NCBI GenBank assembly: GCA_016709145.1
Contig: JADJEK010000009.1
Span: forward strand, 225,549-289,548
Source: Planctomycetota bacterium
GTDB taxonomy: Bacteria > Planctomycetota > B15-G4 > JADJEK01
Direction of reading: 5' to 3'
Length of the DNA: 64,000 bases
Shown here: positions 7,348 through 18,273 of the stretch, piece by piece
Layout: each line of letters begins with the position of its first letter
How positions within the stretch are numbered: position 1 is the stretch's first letter
Translations under genes and position numbers: made by a program
The notes under the pieces: generated by a model
What the model saw: only the letters and a program-made list of their open reading frames with translations
Told to the model about the DNA's origin: nothing
Database searches by the model: none

Positions 7348-8736
7348 TCAGTCCAACTCCACGCGCTCGAGGTACCTCGGCGTGTACGTCGGGAACTTCA
7401 GTTCCTGCTCGAGGCGTACGGCCATTGCCGCGAGAGCCTCCGGTTCGCCGTGCACGAGGAACGTGCGCCGCGGCGGTCGATCGGTCGTCTTCAGCCACTG
7501 CACGATCTCGTTGGAGTCGCCGTGGGCCGACAGACCGCGGATCGATGCGACTTGCGCCCGGACCGGGATGTCGACGCCGAACATGCGAACGTAGCGCGCG
7601 CCTTCGATCAGCGCCCGGCCGCGCGTTCCGACGGCTTGGTAGCCGACGAGCAGCACGAGGTTGTTCGGATCGGGAAGTCGTTGGGCGAGGTGATGGACGA
7701 CGCGGCCGCCGCTCGCCATGCCGCTCGACGAGATGAAGATCGCGGGGCCCTTCAACGCGTTCAGTCGCTTGCTGTCGTCGCGACTGCGCACGAGTTGGAT
7801 GTCGCGCGTGCGGATCGGACACAGGTTCGCGTCCTCCAGCACGTCCTTCCGCACGTTCAACTCGTCGCAGTAGCGCGAGTAGATCTCGACCGAGTCGGTC
7901 GCCATCGGACTGTCGACGTACACGGGCGCCGTCGGGATGCGGCCCGACTCCATCAAGGTGCGCAGCCAGTACAGGACGATCGTGGTGCGACCGATCGCGA
8001 ACGCGGGAATCACCACGACGCCGCGGTTGCGCAGCACCGGAGCGAGGATGCGTTCGAGCTGAGCGGAGATCGGGGTCGGCTCCTCGACGCGGCCGCCGTA
8101 CGTCGACTCGACCACGAGGTGGTCGATCCCCTTCGGCAGCGGCGCGGGCGGGCCCATGACCGCGCAGTCGTAGCCGCCGACGTCGCCGGAGAAGACGACA
8201 CGCTGGCCACCCGCCTCGATCTCCGCGAAGGCGGCGCCGACGATGTGACCCGTCGGGCGCAACGTGACGCGCATGCCCGGGACCAGTTCCGCGGGCGTGC
8301 CGTAGGCGACGACGTGGCGCTTGCGCAGTGCATGTTCGGCTTCGACTTCGGTGTAGAGCGGCAGTGCCGGGTGATGGCGCGAGTAACCGCGCTTGTTGGC
8401 GAACGCCGCTTCCTCTTCCTGCAGTCGGGCGCTGTCGGGCAACGTCAGCGCGAGGATGTCCGCGGTGGCGGGGGTGCAAAAGACCGGCCCCGCGAAGCCT
8501 TGGCGGACCAAGCGCGGCAGGTACCCGCAATGGTCGATGTGACCGTGCGTCAGCAGGACCGCGTCGATGCGCGCCGGCGCGACCGGCAGATCGTCCCAGT
8601 TGCGGCTGCGCAGCTCTTTCAGGCCCTGGAACAATCCGGCATCGATCAGCAGCCGCTTCCCGGCGTGTTCGAACAGGAATCGCGAGCCGGTGACGGTTCC
8701 GGCGGCGCCGAGGAATTGGATCGACGGTTTCGGCAT
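7348..8736 (-). CDS. MBL-fold/beta-CASP RNA-specificity hydrolase
   Basis: A 462-aa protein with a metallo-beta-lactamase domain carrying the zinc motif H64-x-H66-x-D68-H69 (LLTHGHIDHCG), then a beta-CASP region and the C-terminal RNA-specificity motif (SIRGLSAHGDSNE, FLVHGEPEA). This architecture matches the YSH1/CPSF73-like bacterial family, likely RNA endo/exonucleases acting in the cytoplasm, though few bacterial members have a known substrate. The start is the ATG at 8736 (KPSIQFLGAAGTVTGS is the conserved N-terminus); a longer reading to 8871 adds 45 residues without similarity to the family. It is convergent with the sugar dehydrogenase and divergent from the HEAT-repeat gene. Confidence 0.9.
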   Translation of the reverse strand: MPKPSIQFLGAAGTVTGSRFLFEHAGKRLLIDAGLFQGLKELRSRNWDDLPVAPARIDAVLLTHGHIDHCGYLPRLVRQGFAGPVFCTPATADILALTLPDSARLQEEEAAFANKRGYSRHHPALPLYTEVEAEHALRKRHVVAYGTPAELVPGMRVTLRPTGHIVGAAFAEIEAGGQRVVFSGDVGGYDCAVMGPPAPLPKGIDHLVVESTYGGRVEEPTPISAQLERILAPVLRNRGVVVIPAFAIGRTTIVLYWLRTLMESGRIPTAPVYVDSPMATDSVEIYSRYCDELNVRKDVLEDANLCPIRTRDIQLVRSRDDSKRLNALKGPAIFISSSGMASGGRVVHHLAQRLPDPNNLVLLVGYQAVGTRGRALIEGARYVRMFGVDIPVRAQVASIRGLSAHGDSNEIVQWLKTTDRPPRRTFLVHGEPEALAAMAVRLEQELKFPTYTPRYLERVELD

Positions 8737-9031
8737 GGCGCGGAGTCTAGCAGCGCTTCCGTCGCCGATCGGAAGTCGTCCCGGGGCCCGCGGGAACGCC
8801 CCGCGGTGGTTGCCCGACGCGCCGCCGTCACTACAGATCGCCACGGCGGGCCTCGCGGCGTCTTGATCCACGCGGAGACGACCCCTAGAGTTCCGCCGCC
8901 CTCGTCCAGGTCGAGCGAAGTGCTTGTGCTCCGGTCACCTACACCAAGGGGTCCCGGACGCTCGCGCGGTCGGCGCTCGCGAACGGTCGAGCAGTGGTTC
9001 TCGCGTACCTCGCGTACCTAGGAGTCTCGGA

Positions 9032-11026
9032 ATGCGGTTCAGTGTGACGCTCCCGTCGCTCGCGGCTGTTTGCATCGTCGCGTCGCTCTGCGCGACGTCC
9101 AGCGCAGCGGAGTTCAAGAACGATCGGGACCGCGTGCGTCAGCTCGCGAACACCGTCGCCACCGGCGAGTGGACCGAACGCCAGGAAGCGCTCGGCGCGC
9201 TGGTCGACGAGCACGGCCCGTTCGCCGTGAACGGGCTGCTGCGATGGATCGGCACGAACGCCGACATCGATGCGCGCGAAAAGGCCGTGTACGCGATGCG
9301 CCGCCTCAAGGGCGACGCGGTGTTGGCCATGCTCGCGGCGCTGCACTCCGACGACGCGATGGTGCGTCGCAACCTTTGCCTCGTGCTCGAAGTCGCCGGC
9401 GACGCGCGCTGCGTGCCGGCACTGACGACGCTTGCTGCGAACGACGTCGACGTCATCGTGCGGCAAATGGCGTCCGCCGCGCTCGCGAAGCTCGGCGGCA
9501 GCGCCGGCGACGCGGCATCGGCGTGGAAGCAACTCGCGATTCACGCGCTCGGCGCCCGCCCGGCCGACGATGGCGCGAACGCGGTGTTCTTCTGGAACGG
9601 CAAGGAAGTCGCGAGTCGCGCCTGCACGCCGGAGATCTACGGCCCGGCGTACGCGCGTCTGTTCGCCGAGGAAGCGATCAAGCTCGCCCCGTCCGACGTC
9701 GACGCGCAGCGCTCGCTGCTCGCGGCGTACGCGGCGCTGTTGAAGGCGATCGAACCGCTCGGTCCGGCGCCGGATGCTCCGGCCGCGGCTGCCGACGAAG
9801 GCTCGGGCGACGAAGTCGAAGAAGCCGGCGAATCGGAGTCGTCCGAGGAGTCCGAGGACTCCGACGAGGAAATGACCGAAGCCGATGGCGGCAACGGTCA
9901 GGACGACGCCGGCGAAGGCGAAGGCGCGGAAGAGGAAGTCGAAGAAGTCGAGGTCGCCCCGGCCGTCACGCTCGACGAAGCCGACGCGCTGGCCTGGCGC
10001 TCGCTGCAGCCTCTGATTTCCGACTTGCTGCGTCTCGGCGGAGCCATGGGACCGCGCGCCAAGGGCGCTGCCGCGGACATCGCGGTCGAGCCGATGGCGG
10101 GCGCGACGGATCTGCTGCGCAGCCCGGACAAGCGCTACCGCTACATGGCGGCCCTGTCGCTCGCACGCGGCGGCGCGTCGCAAGACGTGGTGACGGCGTT
10201 GGCCGATGCGATCGCCGAAGGATCCGTGCGCCAAGTGCTCGTGATCAGCGACGACCCGGCCGAGATCAACGAACTGGTCGCGATGATCGACACGCGCGAA
10301 CGCGATGCGGTCGGCGAGAAGACCGGCGCGATGGGCATCGTCCGCGCGAAGGAGAGCCCGAAGGACTGCGTGATCATCCGGACGTCCGTGAAGGACGTTC
10401 CGGCCGATCACATCGTCGGGATCCTCGCGCGCGACGTCCGCACCAAGGATTGCGCGGTCGTGTTGATCTGCACCGAGTCGGAGCGTGAGCGCATCGCCGG
10501 CATGTTCGGCGACAAAGTCGCGGCGGTCCTCGCCGCGCCGGTGTCGAAGGGCATGCTCGAGCCGGCGCTCGCCGCCGCGTTCGACAAGGCCAAGCTGAAC
10601 GACGAGCGCATCGCGGCCGACGACTTCGCGCACAAGGCCGCTGAGGCGCTGGCGAAGCTCGACGCGCAGTCGCTGCGCCCCGCGACTTCCGCTCTGATCG
10701 GAGCGGTTGGTCGCGAAGACGCGGTCCAAGTCCCGGCGCTGATGGCGCTCGCGAAGCTCGGCGCTCCGGAAGCCGAAGGAGCGGCGCTCGGCGTGTTCTT
10801 GAACGCGTCGGCCTCCGCCGACGCGCGGGTCGCGGCGGCGACCGCGCTCGGTGGCGTTCTCGAGGAGAACACGGGCACCGCTGGTTCGATCACCGCGTTG
10901 CGTGGCGCCCTCGACAGTGCGGATGCGTCCCTGCGTGGCGCGGCGGCTCTCGCGCTCGGCGGCGCCAAGGCGCTGTCGCTCGCGGACCGCTCCGCGATGT
11001 TGCTCGCTCGCGCCGTGAAGTACTGA
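9032..11026 (+). CDS. Secreted HEAT-repeat protein with acidic linker
   Basis: A 664-aa protein with a signal peptide (about residues 1-26, ending ATSSAA). Two blocks of alpha-helical HEAT-type repeats (for example YAMRRLKGDAVLAMLAALHSD and later ALGGVLEENTGTAGSITALR) flank a strongly acidic, Glu/Ser-rich linker at about residues 253-311. HEAT solenoids are protein-binding scaffolds; the acidic linker could bind cations or act as a flexible spacer. A middle part (VRQVLVISDDPAEINELV) looks receiver-like in pattern, but I cannot confirm it. The start at 9032 is fixed by TAGGAG 7 nt upstream and the immediate signal peptide. No catalytic motif is seen; function unknown. Confidence 0.82.
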   Translation: MRFSVTLPSLAAVCIVASLCATSSAAEFKNDRDRVRQLANTVATGEWTERQEALGALVDEHGPFAVNGLLRWIGTNADIDAREKAVYAMRRLKGDAVLAMLAALHSDDAMVRRNLCLVLEVAGDARCVPALTTLAANDVDVIVRQMASAALAKLGGSAGDAASAWKQLAIHALGARPADDGANAVFFWNGKEVASRACTPEIYGPAYARLFAEEAIKLAPSDVDAQRSLLAAYAALLKAIEPLGPAPDAPAAAADEGSGDEVEEAGESESSEESEDSDEEMTEADGGNGQDDAGEGEGAEEEVEEVEVAPAVTLDEADALAWRSLQPLISDLLRLGGAMGPRAKGAAADIAVEPMAGATDLLRSPDKRYRYMAALSLARGGASQDVVTALADAIAEGSVRQVLVISDDPAEINELVAMIDTRERDAVGEKTGAMGIVRAKESPKDCVIIRTSVKDVPADHIVGILARDVRTKDCAVVLICTESERERIAGMFGDKVAAVLAAPVSKGMLEPALAAAFDKAKLNDERIAADDFAHKAAEALAKLDAQSLRPATSALIGAVGREDAVQVPALMALAKLGAPEAEGAALGVFLNASASADARVAAATALGGVLEENTGTAGSITALRGALDSADASLRGAAALALGGAKALSLADRSAMLLARAVKY

Positions 11027-11100
11027 GATTCACCCGCGACGATCCGCCTGCGCGAGAGCGCGGCGATGGATCGGACGCGGTCGTTCGAGTCGGAGTCGAC

Positions 11101-11154
11101 GGAACGCGAAGAAGGCCTGGTGCGGATCCCCGCACCAGGCCTTCTTCGCGTTCC
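11101..11154. terminator. Very long bidirectional terminator hairpin
   Basis: A perfect 25-bp stem (arms 11101-11125 and 11130-11154) with a 4-nt loop lies between the convergent HEAT-repeat and helicase genes. The 3' arm contains CTTCTTCGCGTTCC but there is no pure U-tract. Confidence 0.75.
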
Positions 11155-11229
11155 GCTTGGCTCGTGTTCCGATGGAACTGGTCGCAGGTGACCCAGCGGC
11201 GCGCGTCGGCGTTCGGCAGGCCGCTCGAA

Positions 11230-12786
<1,557 letters not shown>

Positions 12787-12902
12787 GCGGAGACTTTCGG
12801 GACTCCGGACGCGGAAGTCAAACGCCCAATCGTCACGACGTCTTCCCAGCCCATCGCCAGCGCGGCAATCTGCTCCGCGGTTCGAGGCTTCGGAGTCGAT
12901 CC

Positions 12903-13484
12903 ATGACCACCGTGTTGGTGCCTCTCGCGGCCGGCTGCGAGGAGATGGAAGCCGTCATCGTGATCGACGTGCTGCGACGCGCGGGCATCACCGTCGTCGT
13001 CGCCGGGCTCGAGCCCGGAACGGTCGAAGCTTCGCGCGGCGTGCGCTTCGTGCCGGACGCTTCGTTCGCCGACGTCGACGTCTCGCGTTGCGACGCGCTG
13101 GTCCTTCCGGGCGGCGGCCCCGGAACGGCCCGTCTGCGGGCGAACGTCGCCGTACGTCGCACGGTGGTGGAGTTCGTCCAAGCCGACAAACTCGTGGCCG
13201 CCGTTTGCGCCGCACCGACGGTCTTGCTCGATGCCGGCGTCCTGACCGCACGGCGCGTCACGGCGCATCCGTCGGTCCACGGCGAACTCGAGCGCGCGGG
13301 AGTCCGCGTCGAACGCTCGCAGCGCGTCGTCGCCGACGGCAACCTCGTCACGAGTCAGGGCCCAGGCACGTGCTTCGAGTTCGCGTTCGCTCTCGTGGAG
13401 CGCTTGTGCGGCGCCGCGAAGGTCGCGGAGCTGAACGCGGGGATCCTGGCGCGGATCGGGCCGAACGTAGGTCGACCCGATTGA
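12903..13484 (+). CDS. DJ-1/PfpI family protein
   Basis: A 193-aa single-domain protein of the YajL/ThiJ branch. The nucleophile elbow is AAVCAAPTVL with Cys102, supported by the acidic pair at residues 13-14 (GCEEMEAV) and by ALVLPGGGPG; the C-terminal TSQGPGTCFEFA is typical of DJ-1 proteins. Members act as glyoxalases, deglycase-like enzymes or redox-sensitive chaperones, and sequence alone does not choose among these. It is a single gene divergent from the helicase, and no regulatory site stands out in the 116-bp gap. Confidence 0.92.
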   Translation: MTTVLVPLAAGCEEMEAVIVIDVLRRAGITVVVAGLEPGTVEASRGVRFVPDASFADVDVSRCDALVLPGGGPGTARLRANVAVRRTVVEFVQADKLVAAVCAAPTVLLDAGVLTARRVTAHPSVHGELERAGVRVERSQRVVADGNLVTSQGPGTCFEFAFALVERLCGAAKVAELNAGILARIGPNVGRPD

Positions 13485-13597
13485 TCCACGAGCACTGCCG
13501 ATCGACCCGGCGCGAACACGGGTGACCATTCCGGTGAGTTGACCAAGCGACCGTCAAGTCGAGCCCGGTTCGCGTCGATGCACGCGGCGGAGGTCCG

Positions 13598-14146
13598 ATG
13601 CGACTCGCGACGGCGCGATGCGATGCTTGCGGCGGCCGGTTCCTGCTCGCCCATCTGCGGAAGATGGTCTGGGCTCGACTGTGCGCGAGTTGCGCCAAGC
13701 GCGCCACCGGCGAGGACCGTCGCGAAGAGGCGGTCGCCGCCGTGCCGTCGCGCTCCGCGTGGTCCGAGGGCGTGCACTCCGCGCTGATCGAGATCGTGCC
13801 GTACGCCAGCGTCGGTGTGGTCGCGGCGTGCGCGGACGGCGGTCTCGGAGCCTTCGCCGGCGGTGCGTCGTGGGCGTTGACGTTGACGTGGTTCGTGTTC
13901 GCGTTGCTGCGCGCTCCGTTCTCGGGCCCCGGCTTCGCACTCGAATGCGCGCTGCAGGCGCTCTGCCTGTGGGTCGCGGGGCGCGGTGAACTGCCGGGCG
14001 TCGCGACCGTCGACCTGCCGCTCGCAGCCGGGTTCTTCGTCACGTTGATCGGCCGCACGTTGTGGTTCGGCGTCCATCTCGCCGGCCTCGCCCACGACGA
14101 CGGCGAGTTCCTCGACGGCGCCGGTCCGCCGTTGCCGCGCGCGTGA
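13598..14146 (+). CDS. Small zinc-ribbon membrane protein, function unknown
   Basis: A 182-aa protein starting with a four-cysteine zinc ribbon (C8-x2-C11 and C29-x2-C32), followed by about four hydrophobic stretches between residues 65 and 165 (for example ASVGVVAACADGGLGAFAGG and ALTLTWFVFALL). This suggests a cytoplasmic zinc knuckle attached to an integral membrane domain. A GGCGGAGG about 5 nt before the ATG supports the start. Longer readings on the opposite strand through this region are Arg/Ser/Thr-rich and lack domain signatures, so I reject them. No family is recognised. Confidence 0.65.
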   Translation: MRLATARCDACGGRFLLAHLRKMVWARLCASCAKRATGEDRREEAVAAVPSRSAWSEGVHSALIEIVPYASVGVVAACADGGLGAFAGGASWALTLTWFVFALLRAPFSGPGFALECALQALCLWVAGRGELPGVATVDLPLAAGFFVTLIGRTLWFGVHLAGLAHDDGEFLDGAGPPLPRA

Positions 14147-14316
14147 CGCGTGGCCGGTCGCGCAACTCGATCCCGGCCCGCTGCGACTCGCACGCGCCGT
14201 TCGCGCGGCGTGGCATGACGTCGCGGTGACGCGCCGCGTGCTTGCCTGGCCCGGATGCGGGCGGTTCAATCCGCCGCTTCCCCTGGGTCCCGTTCGAATC
14301 CGTTCCGGAGGTCTCC

Positions 14317-15639
14317 ATGCCGCTCATCGACGTCGTCCACGCTCGTGAGATCCTCGATTCGCGCGGCAACCCGACCGTCGAGGCCGAGGTGTTGCTCGAG
14401 GACGGGTCGGCCGGTCAGGCCGCGGTCCCGTCGGGCGCGTCGACCGGAACGCACGAAGCCGTCGAGTTGCGGGACGGCGACAAGAACCGCTACCTCGGCA
14501 AGGGCACGACGAAGGCCGTCGCCAACGTCAACGGCCCGATCGCCCGCGCGTTGATGGGGCAGGAAGCTCTCGATCAGGGTGCGATCGACCGCCTCCTGCT
14601 CGAACTCGACGGGACCCCGAACAAGAAGAAGCTCGGCGCGAACGCGATCCTCGCGGTTTCGTGCGCGGTCGCGAAGGCCGCCGCGTCCGCGTCGGGATTG
14701 CCGCTGTGGCGATACCTCGGCGGCGCCGGAGCGCGCGTCCTACCGCTGCCGATGATGAACATCGTCAACGGCGGCGCGCACGCCGACAACAACGTCGACC
14801 TGCAGGAGTTCATGATCCAACCGGTCGGCGCGCGCTCGTTCGCGGAAGGGCTGCGTTGGGGCGCGGAGATCTTCCACGCGTTGAAGAGCGTGCTGAAGAA
14901 GAAGGGCCTCGCGACCGGCGTCGGCGACGAGGGCGGGTTCGCGCCGGACCTCGGCTCGAACGAGGATGCGATCACGGCGGTGCTCGACGCGATCACCGCG
15001 ACCGGCCTCGTGCCCGGCAAGGACGTGACCCTCGCGCTCGACGTCGCCAGCAACGAACTGCTCGAGCACGGCAAGTACATGGTCGACGGCAAGGCGTTGA
15101 GCGCCGAGCAGTTGGTCGACCTCTACGAACGCTGGTGCTCGCAGTACCCGATCCTCTCGATCGAGGACGGTCTCGGTGAGGACGACTTCGCCGGGTGGAA
15201 GATCCTGACCGAACGCCTCGGCAAGAAGGTCCAACTGGTCGGCGACGACCTGTTCGTGACCAACGTCGAACGCCTGCGGATGGGCATCCGCGACGGTTTG
15301 GCGAATGCCGTGCTCGTCAAGATCAACCAGATCGGCAGCCTCTCGGAGACGTTCGAGACCATGCGCATGGCAGGCGCCGCGAACTACGCCTGCGTCGTCT
15401 CGCACCGTTCGGGCGAGACCGAGGACACCACGATCGCCGACCTCGCGGTCGCGACCGGTGCGGGCCAGATCAAGACCGGCTCGCTGTGCCGAACCGACCG
15501 CGTGTGCAAGTACAACCAGCTCCTGCGCATCGAAGAGCAGTTGGGCGCGAGCGCGGTCTACGCCGGTCCGGGCTTCCTGGCCCGTTGGCGCCCGAACGCG
15601 GCGGCGGCACGCAAGAGCGGCGCGAAGGCCAAGCGCTGA
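14317..15639 (+). CDS. eno: Enolase (phosphopyruvate hydratase)
   Basis: A 440-aa enolase converting 2-phosphoglycerate to phosphoenolpyruvate in glycolysis. Signature segments are all present: ILDSRGNPTVEAE, SGASTGTHEAVELRDGD, MMNIVNGGAHADNN, GDEGGFAPDL, SIEDGLGEDD, VKINQIGSLSETF, SHRSGETEDT and GQIKTGSLCRTDR. The ATG at 14317 has CCGGAG a few bases upstream. The following gene encodes an FtsB/DivIC-like protein, a gene order seen in other bacteria. A short inverted repeat at 15663-15683 follows the stop, but without a U-tract. Confidence 0.98.
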   Translation: MPLIDVVHAREILDSRGNPTVEAEVLLEDGSAGQAAVPSGASTGTHEAVELRDGDKNRYLGKGTTKAVANVNGPIARALMGQEALDQGAIDRLLLELDGTPNKKKLGANAILAVSCAVAKAAASASGLPLWRYLGGAGARVLPLPMMNIVNGGAHADNNVDLQEFMIQPVGARSFAEGLRWGAEIFHALKSVLKKKGLATGVGDEGGFAPDLGSNEDAITAVLDAITATGLVPGKDVTLALDVASNELLEHGKYMVDGKALSAEQLVDLYERWCSQYPILSIEDGLGEDDFAGWKILTERLGKKVQLVGDDLFVTNVERLRMGIRDGLANAVLVKINQIGSLSETFETMRMAGAANYACVVSHRSGETEDTTIADLAVATGAGQIKTGSLCRTDRVCKYNQLLRIEEQLGASAVYAGPGFLARWRPNAAAARKSGAKAKR

Positions 15640-15795
15640 ACCGCTGAGGGTCCTGGCGCGCCGCGTTCGATGCGGTCGAACGCCATGTGCCGAGTTTCGG
15701 CGACCCACCCTGCCAAGTCAGGTCGGTGCAACTCCGTGCTTGAGTCGGCCGCGCCGGTTCTTTGAATGGGCGCGATCGGGCTTCGGAGATGTGCC

Positions 15796-16083
15796 GTGGT
15801 CGTGTTGCTCAAGCGTTATTCGGTCCTGTTCGTGCTGCTCGCGGCCGCCGTCTTCATCTTGCTCCACAGCGCGCTGCCCGCGGCGCGGCGCGGGAACGAG
15901 TTGCAGCAGCGCTATCGCGACGAGCACGAGCAGCTCGATCGACTGATGGACGAGGCCGAACGCCAGCGCGCGTTGCGCGAGGCGCTGCGTGATCGCGATG
16001 CGGCGGTCCTCGAGCGCGAACTGCAGCAGCGCTTCGTGTCGCCCGAGAATCACCAGAACAGCGCGACGAAGATCGCGCGCTGA
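15796..16083 (+). CDS. FtsB/DivIC-like septum protein (small membrane coiled coil)
   Basis: A 95-aa protein with one N-terminal transmembrane helix (VLFVLLAAAVFILLHS) followed by a charged coiled coil (residues about 35-80, RRGNELQQRYRDEHEQLDRL), the layout of FtsB/DivIC septum-formation proteins that bridge FtsL and FtsQ. Its position just after enolase supports this. I prefer the GTG at 15796, which has CGGAG 7 nt upstream; an in-frame ATG at 15766 would add ten residues but lacks a ribosome binding site. The typical FtsB Asn-rich tip is not obvious, so it could be an unrelated single-pass coiled-coil protein. Confidence 0.6.
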   Translation: MVVLLKRYSVLFVLLAAAVFILLHSALPAARRGNELQQRYRDEHEQLDRLMDEAERQRALREALRDRDAAVLERELQQRFVSPENHQNSATKIAR

Positions 16084-16103
16084 CACTTCCGCGCAGATCC
16101 GTC

Positions 16104-18164
16104 GTGCATCGCAACCGAGTCGTCGCCGTCCTCGTCGTCGCGGTCACGCTGGCCGCGGGCAGCGCGGCGGCTCAAGTGCTCGTCCGCGAGGACACGCGGT
16201 ACTCGAACTCGGCGTTCGTGCGGACCTCGGAGGAGACCGAGGGCGAACTGTTCGCGGGCGACTTGAAACTGCAAGGTGGCGACGAGAGCGCCGCGTTCTC
16301 GGCCTGGCAGCGCATCCTCGATCGCGGCGACATCGCCGCGGACGGATCGTCGGCGCTGGTGAACTTCCGCGCGCGCACGTACCTCTCCGGCAGCGAGGCC
16401 GTGGCGCGCCGACTGGCCGCATTGCCGGAGGACGCGCGCCAGCGTTACGGTTCGCGGTTCGGTGAACGTGCCGACGCAGCCGTCGTCGCTGCGCGCGACG
16501 CGCACGACGTCCTCGGGTTGTTCGACGTCGCGCGGCGCTATCCGATCACTCCCGCGGCCGTCACGGCGCTGCGGCTCGCGGCGGCGTTGTCGCTCGAGCG
16601 CGGGGACGGCGCGCAAGCGCTGCGCGCGTCGCACGCGCTGGCGACGCGAGGAGTCGCGTCGACTCTCGACGTCTTGCATCACGCACTGGCGCTCGAGCGC
16701 AACCGTGATTTCGCCGGAGTCGTGCGCCTGCGCGGCGAGACGGCGGATCGGAGCGGTGAGCCGCTCGTGGTCGCGGGCCGTGCGACGACGCTCGGAGCGC
16801 AATTGGACCTCGTGGTCGAGCGCATGGACCGACCTGCTCCGTTCGCGCTCGGCACCCGCACGCCGCAGGTGTTCGCGCAGTTGCCGTTGCGGTTCTTGCG
16901 GCGGGACGGCGACGACGATCCGCGCGGAGCGCGGCCACCCTCCTTCCAAAACAGCGGACTGGCGCGCATCGGCGATCACGTGATCGTGTCGGCGCAGGAG
17001 GGGATCCACTCCTTCAGCGTGACGGGCGCCGATGCGCCGAAGCAAGTCGACTACGCGGCGCTGATCGGGTTCGACGCGGAGTACGAGGAGATCGCCGACC
17101 GCTCGCTCGAGCCGGTTTCCGACGGGAGGCTCGCGTTCCTGACCGTGACGCGGCGCGTGTTGGCGTTCGCCGAACCCGCGCCGACGCATTCGTACGTGCT
17201 CGCGTTGTGTCCGGATCTGACCGTGGCCTGGCGCGTCGACGTCGATCACTCGCCCGACCTGTCGGTGTACGCGGGATTCGTGTTCGAAGGGCCGCCGGCC
17301 GTGTTCGGCGAGCTCGTGCTCGTCAGCGCGTCGCGCTTGTCGAGCGTGACCGAATGCGCGGTGTTCGCGTTCGACCGCCGCACGGGCGCGCTGCGCTGGC
17401 AACGGTTCGTCGCGTCGGCGACCGCGATCGCTCGCTACGCCGGCCGCAACCAAATGAGCACCGAGCATCGCGTTCGTCCGGCGCCCATCCTCGTCGATGG
17501 GGGCGACGCATTCTGCGTCACGAACCTCGGCGTGGTCGCGTGCCTCGATGCGCTGACCGGGACCATTCGCTGGGCGTACAAGACCAACCGCATCGACCCG
17601 CAGGACGATTCGTTCCAGCGCGACCGCTATTTCGACACCGGAGGCTGGCTGTACGGTCGCCCGCAATTGGTCGGTTCGAAGCTGGTCGTGACGCCGGAAG
17701 ACGCGCGGTTCGCCTACGTGCTCGCGCGCGAACCGTCGCGCGAGGGCTACCTCGTGCTGAACGAACCGGCGTTCAAGAGCGATCGCGACGTGCTGTTCGG
17801 TGCCGACCCATCGACCGAGACGCTGTTCTTCCTGCGCCGAACCGTGGTCGGCCCGCTGCGCGACGCGATCTCGCTGTGCGCGACGAACCTCGACGGGGTC
17901 AGCCTGTGGAGCACCGCGGAGCTCGAGGTCGAAGAACGCTCGGCCGGGCGACCGATCGTCGCCAACGACGCGGTCTTGATGCCGACGACCAAGGGGCTCT
18001 ACGGCTTCCGATCCGCGGACGGGGTGGCGTTGTTCGCGTTCGCGCCGCCCGGGGCCCTGGTGCGCGACCGGCTCGGAATGGCGTTCGGGAACCTGGCTCA
18101 GGATGGGGCGGATCTCTGGTCCGTATCTCCACGATTTGTACTGCGGATGTTGCCCAAACCCTGA
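16104..18164 (+). CDS. Secreted PQQ-like beta-propeller protein with N-terminal helical repeats
   Basis: A 686-aa protein with a signal peptide (about residues 1-23, ending SAAAQ). Residues about 40-240 are helical, TPR-like and Ala/Leu-rich. Residues about 270-680 form a PQQ-like (outer-membrane assembly-type) propeller with repeated segments such as VFAFDRRTGALRWQRF, VACLDALTGTIRWAYKT and GLYGFRSADGVALFAF. The start is a GTG at 16104, shortly after the FtsB-like stop. These propellers usually serve as protein-interaction platforms. It resembles in outline the larger protein at 32.9 kb, which combines the same modules. Function unknown; PQQ binding is not implied. Confidence 0.8.
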   Translation: MHRNRVVAVLVVAVTLAAGSAAAQVLVREDTRYSNSAFVRTSEETEGELFAGDLKLQGGDESAAFSAWQRILDRGDIAADGSSALVNFRARTYLSGSEAVARRLAALPEDARQRYGSRFGERADAAVVAARDAHDVLGLFDVARRYPITPAAVTALRLAAALSLERGDGAQALRASHALATRGVASTLDVLHHALALERNRDFAGVVRLRGETADRSGEPLVVAGRATTLGAQLDLVVERMDRPAPFALGTRTPQVFAQLPLRFLRRDGDDDPRGARPPSFQNSGLARIGDHVIVSAQEGIHSFSVTGADAPKQVDYAALIGFDAEYEEIADRSLEPVSDGRLAFLTVTRRVLAFAEPAPTHSYVLALCPDLTVAWRVDVDHSPDLSVYAGFVFEGPPAVFGELVLVSASRLSSVTECAVFAFDRRTGALRWQRFVASATAIARYAGRNQMSTEHRVRPAPILVDGGDAFCVTNLGVVACLDALTGTIRWAYKTNRIDPQDDSFQRDRYFDTGGWLYGRPQLVGSKLVVTPEDARFAYVLAREPSREGYLVLNEPAFKSDRDVLFGADPSTETLFFLRRTVVGPLRDAISLCATNLDGVSLWSTAELEVEERSAGRPIVANDAVLMPTTKGLYGFRSADGVALFAFAPPGALVRDRLGMAFGNLAQDGADLWSVSPRFVLRMLPKP

Positions 18165-18273
18165 TCCGTGGGTTACTTTCCTTCGCCCAAGTCTCTCCGT
18201 GGGGCGGTCCTTCCCGGGGGTCGACCCACTCGCATCTCTCCGACTCCCCCCTGAACCCATTGACGAGGAATCC

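Noticed and set aside
13348..14269. Minus-strand frames opposite the zinc-ribbon membrane protein
   Set aside because: They are Arg/Thr/Ser-rich and lack any motif; the plus strand has paired CxxC motifs, hydrophobic helices and a good ribosome binding site.
14287..14300. GTTCGAATCC, resembling a tRNA T-loop, before enolase
   Set aside because: No acceptor, D or anticodon stems can be built around it; it is ordinary leader sequence.
15663..15683. Short inverted repeat after enolase
   Set aside because: Only an 8-bp stem with no U-tract and the next gene close by; too weak to call a terminator.
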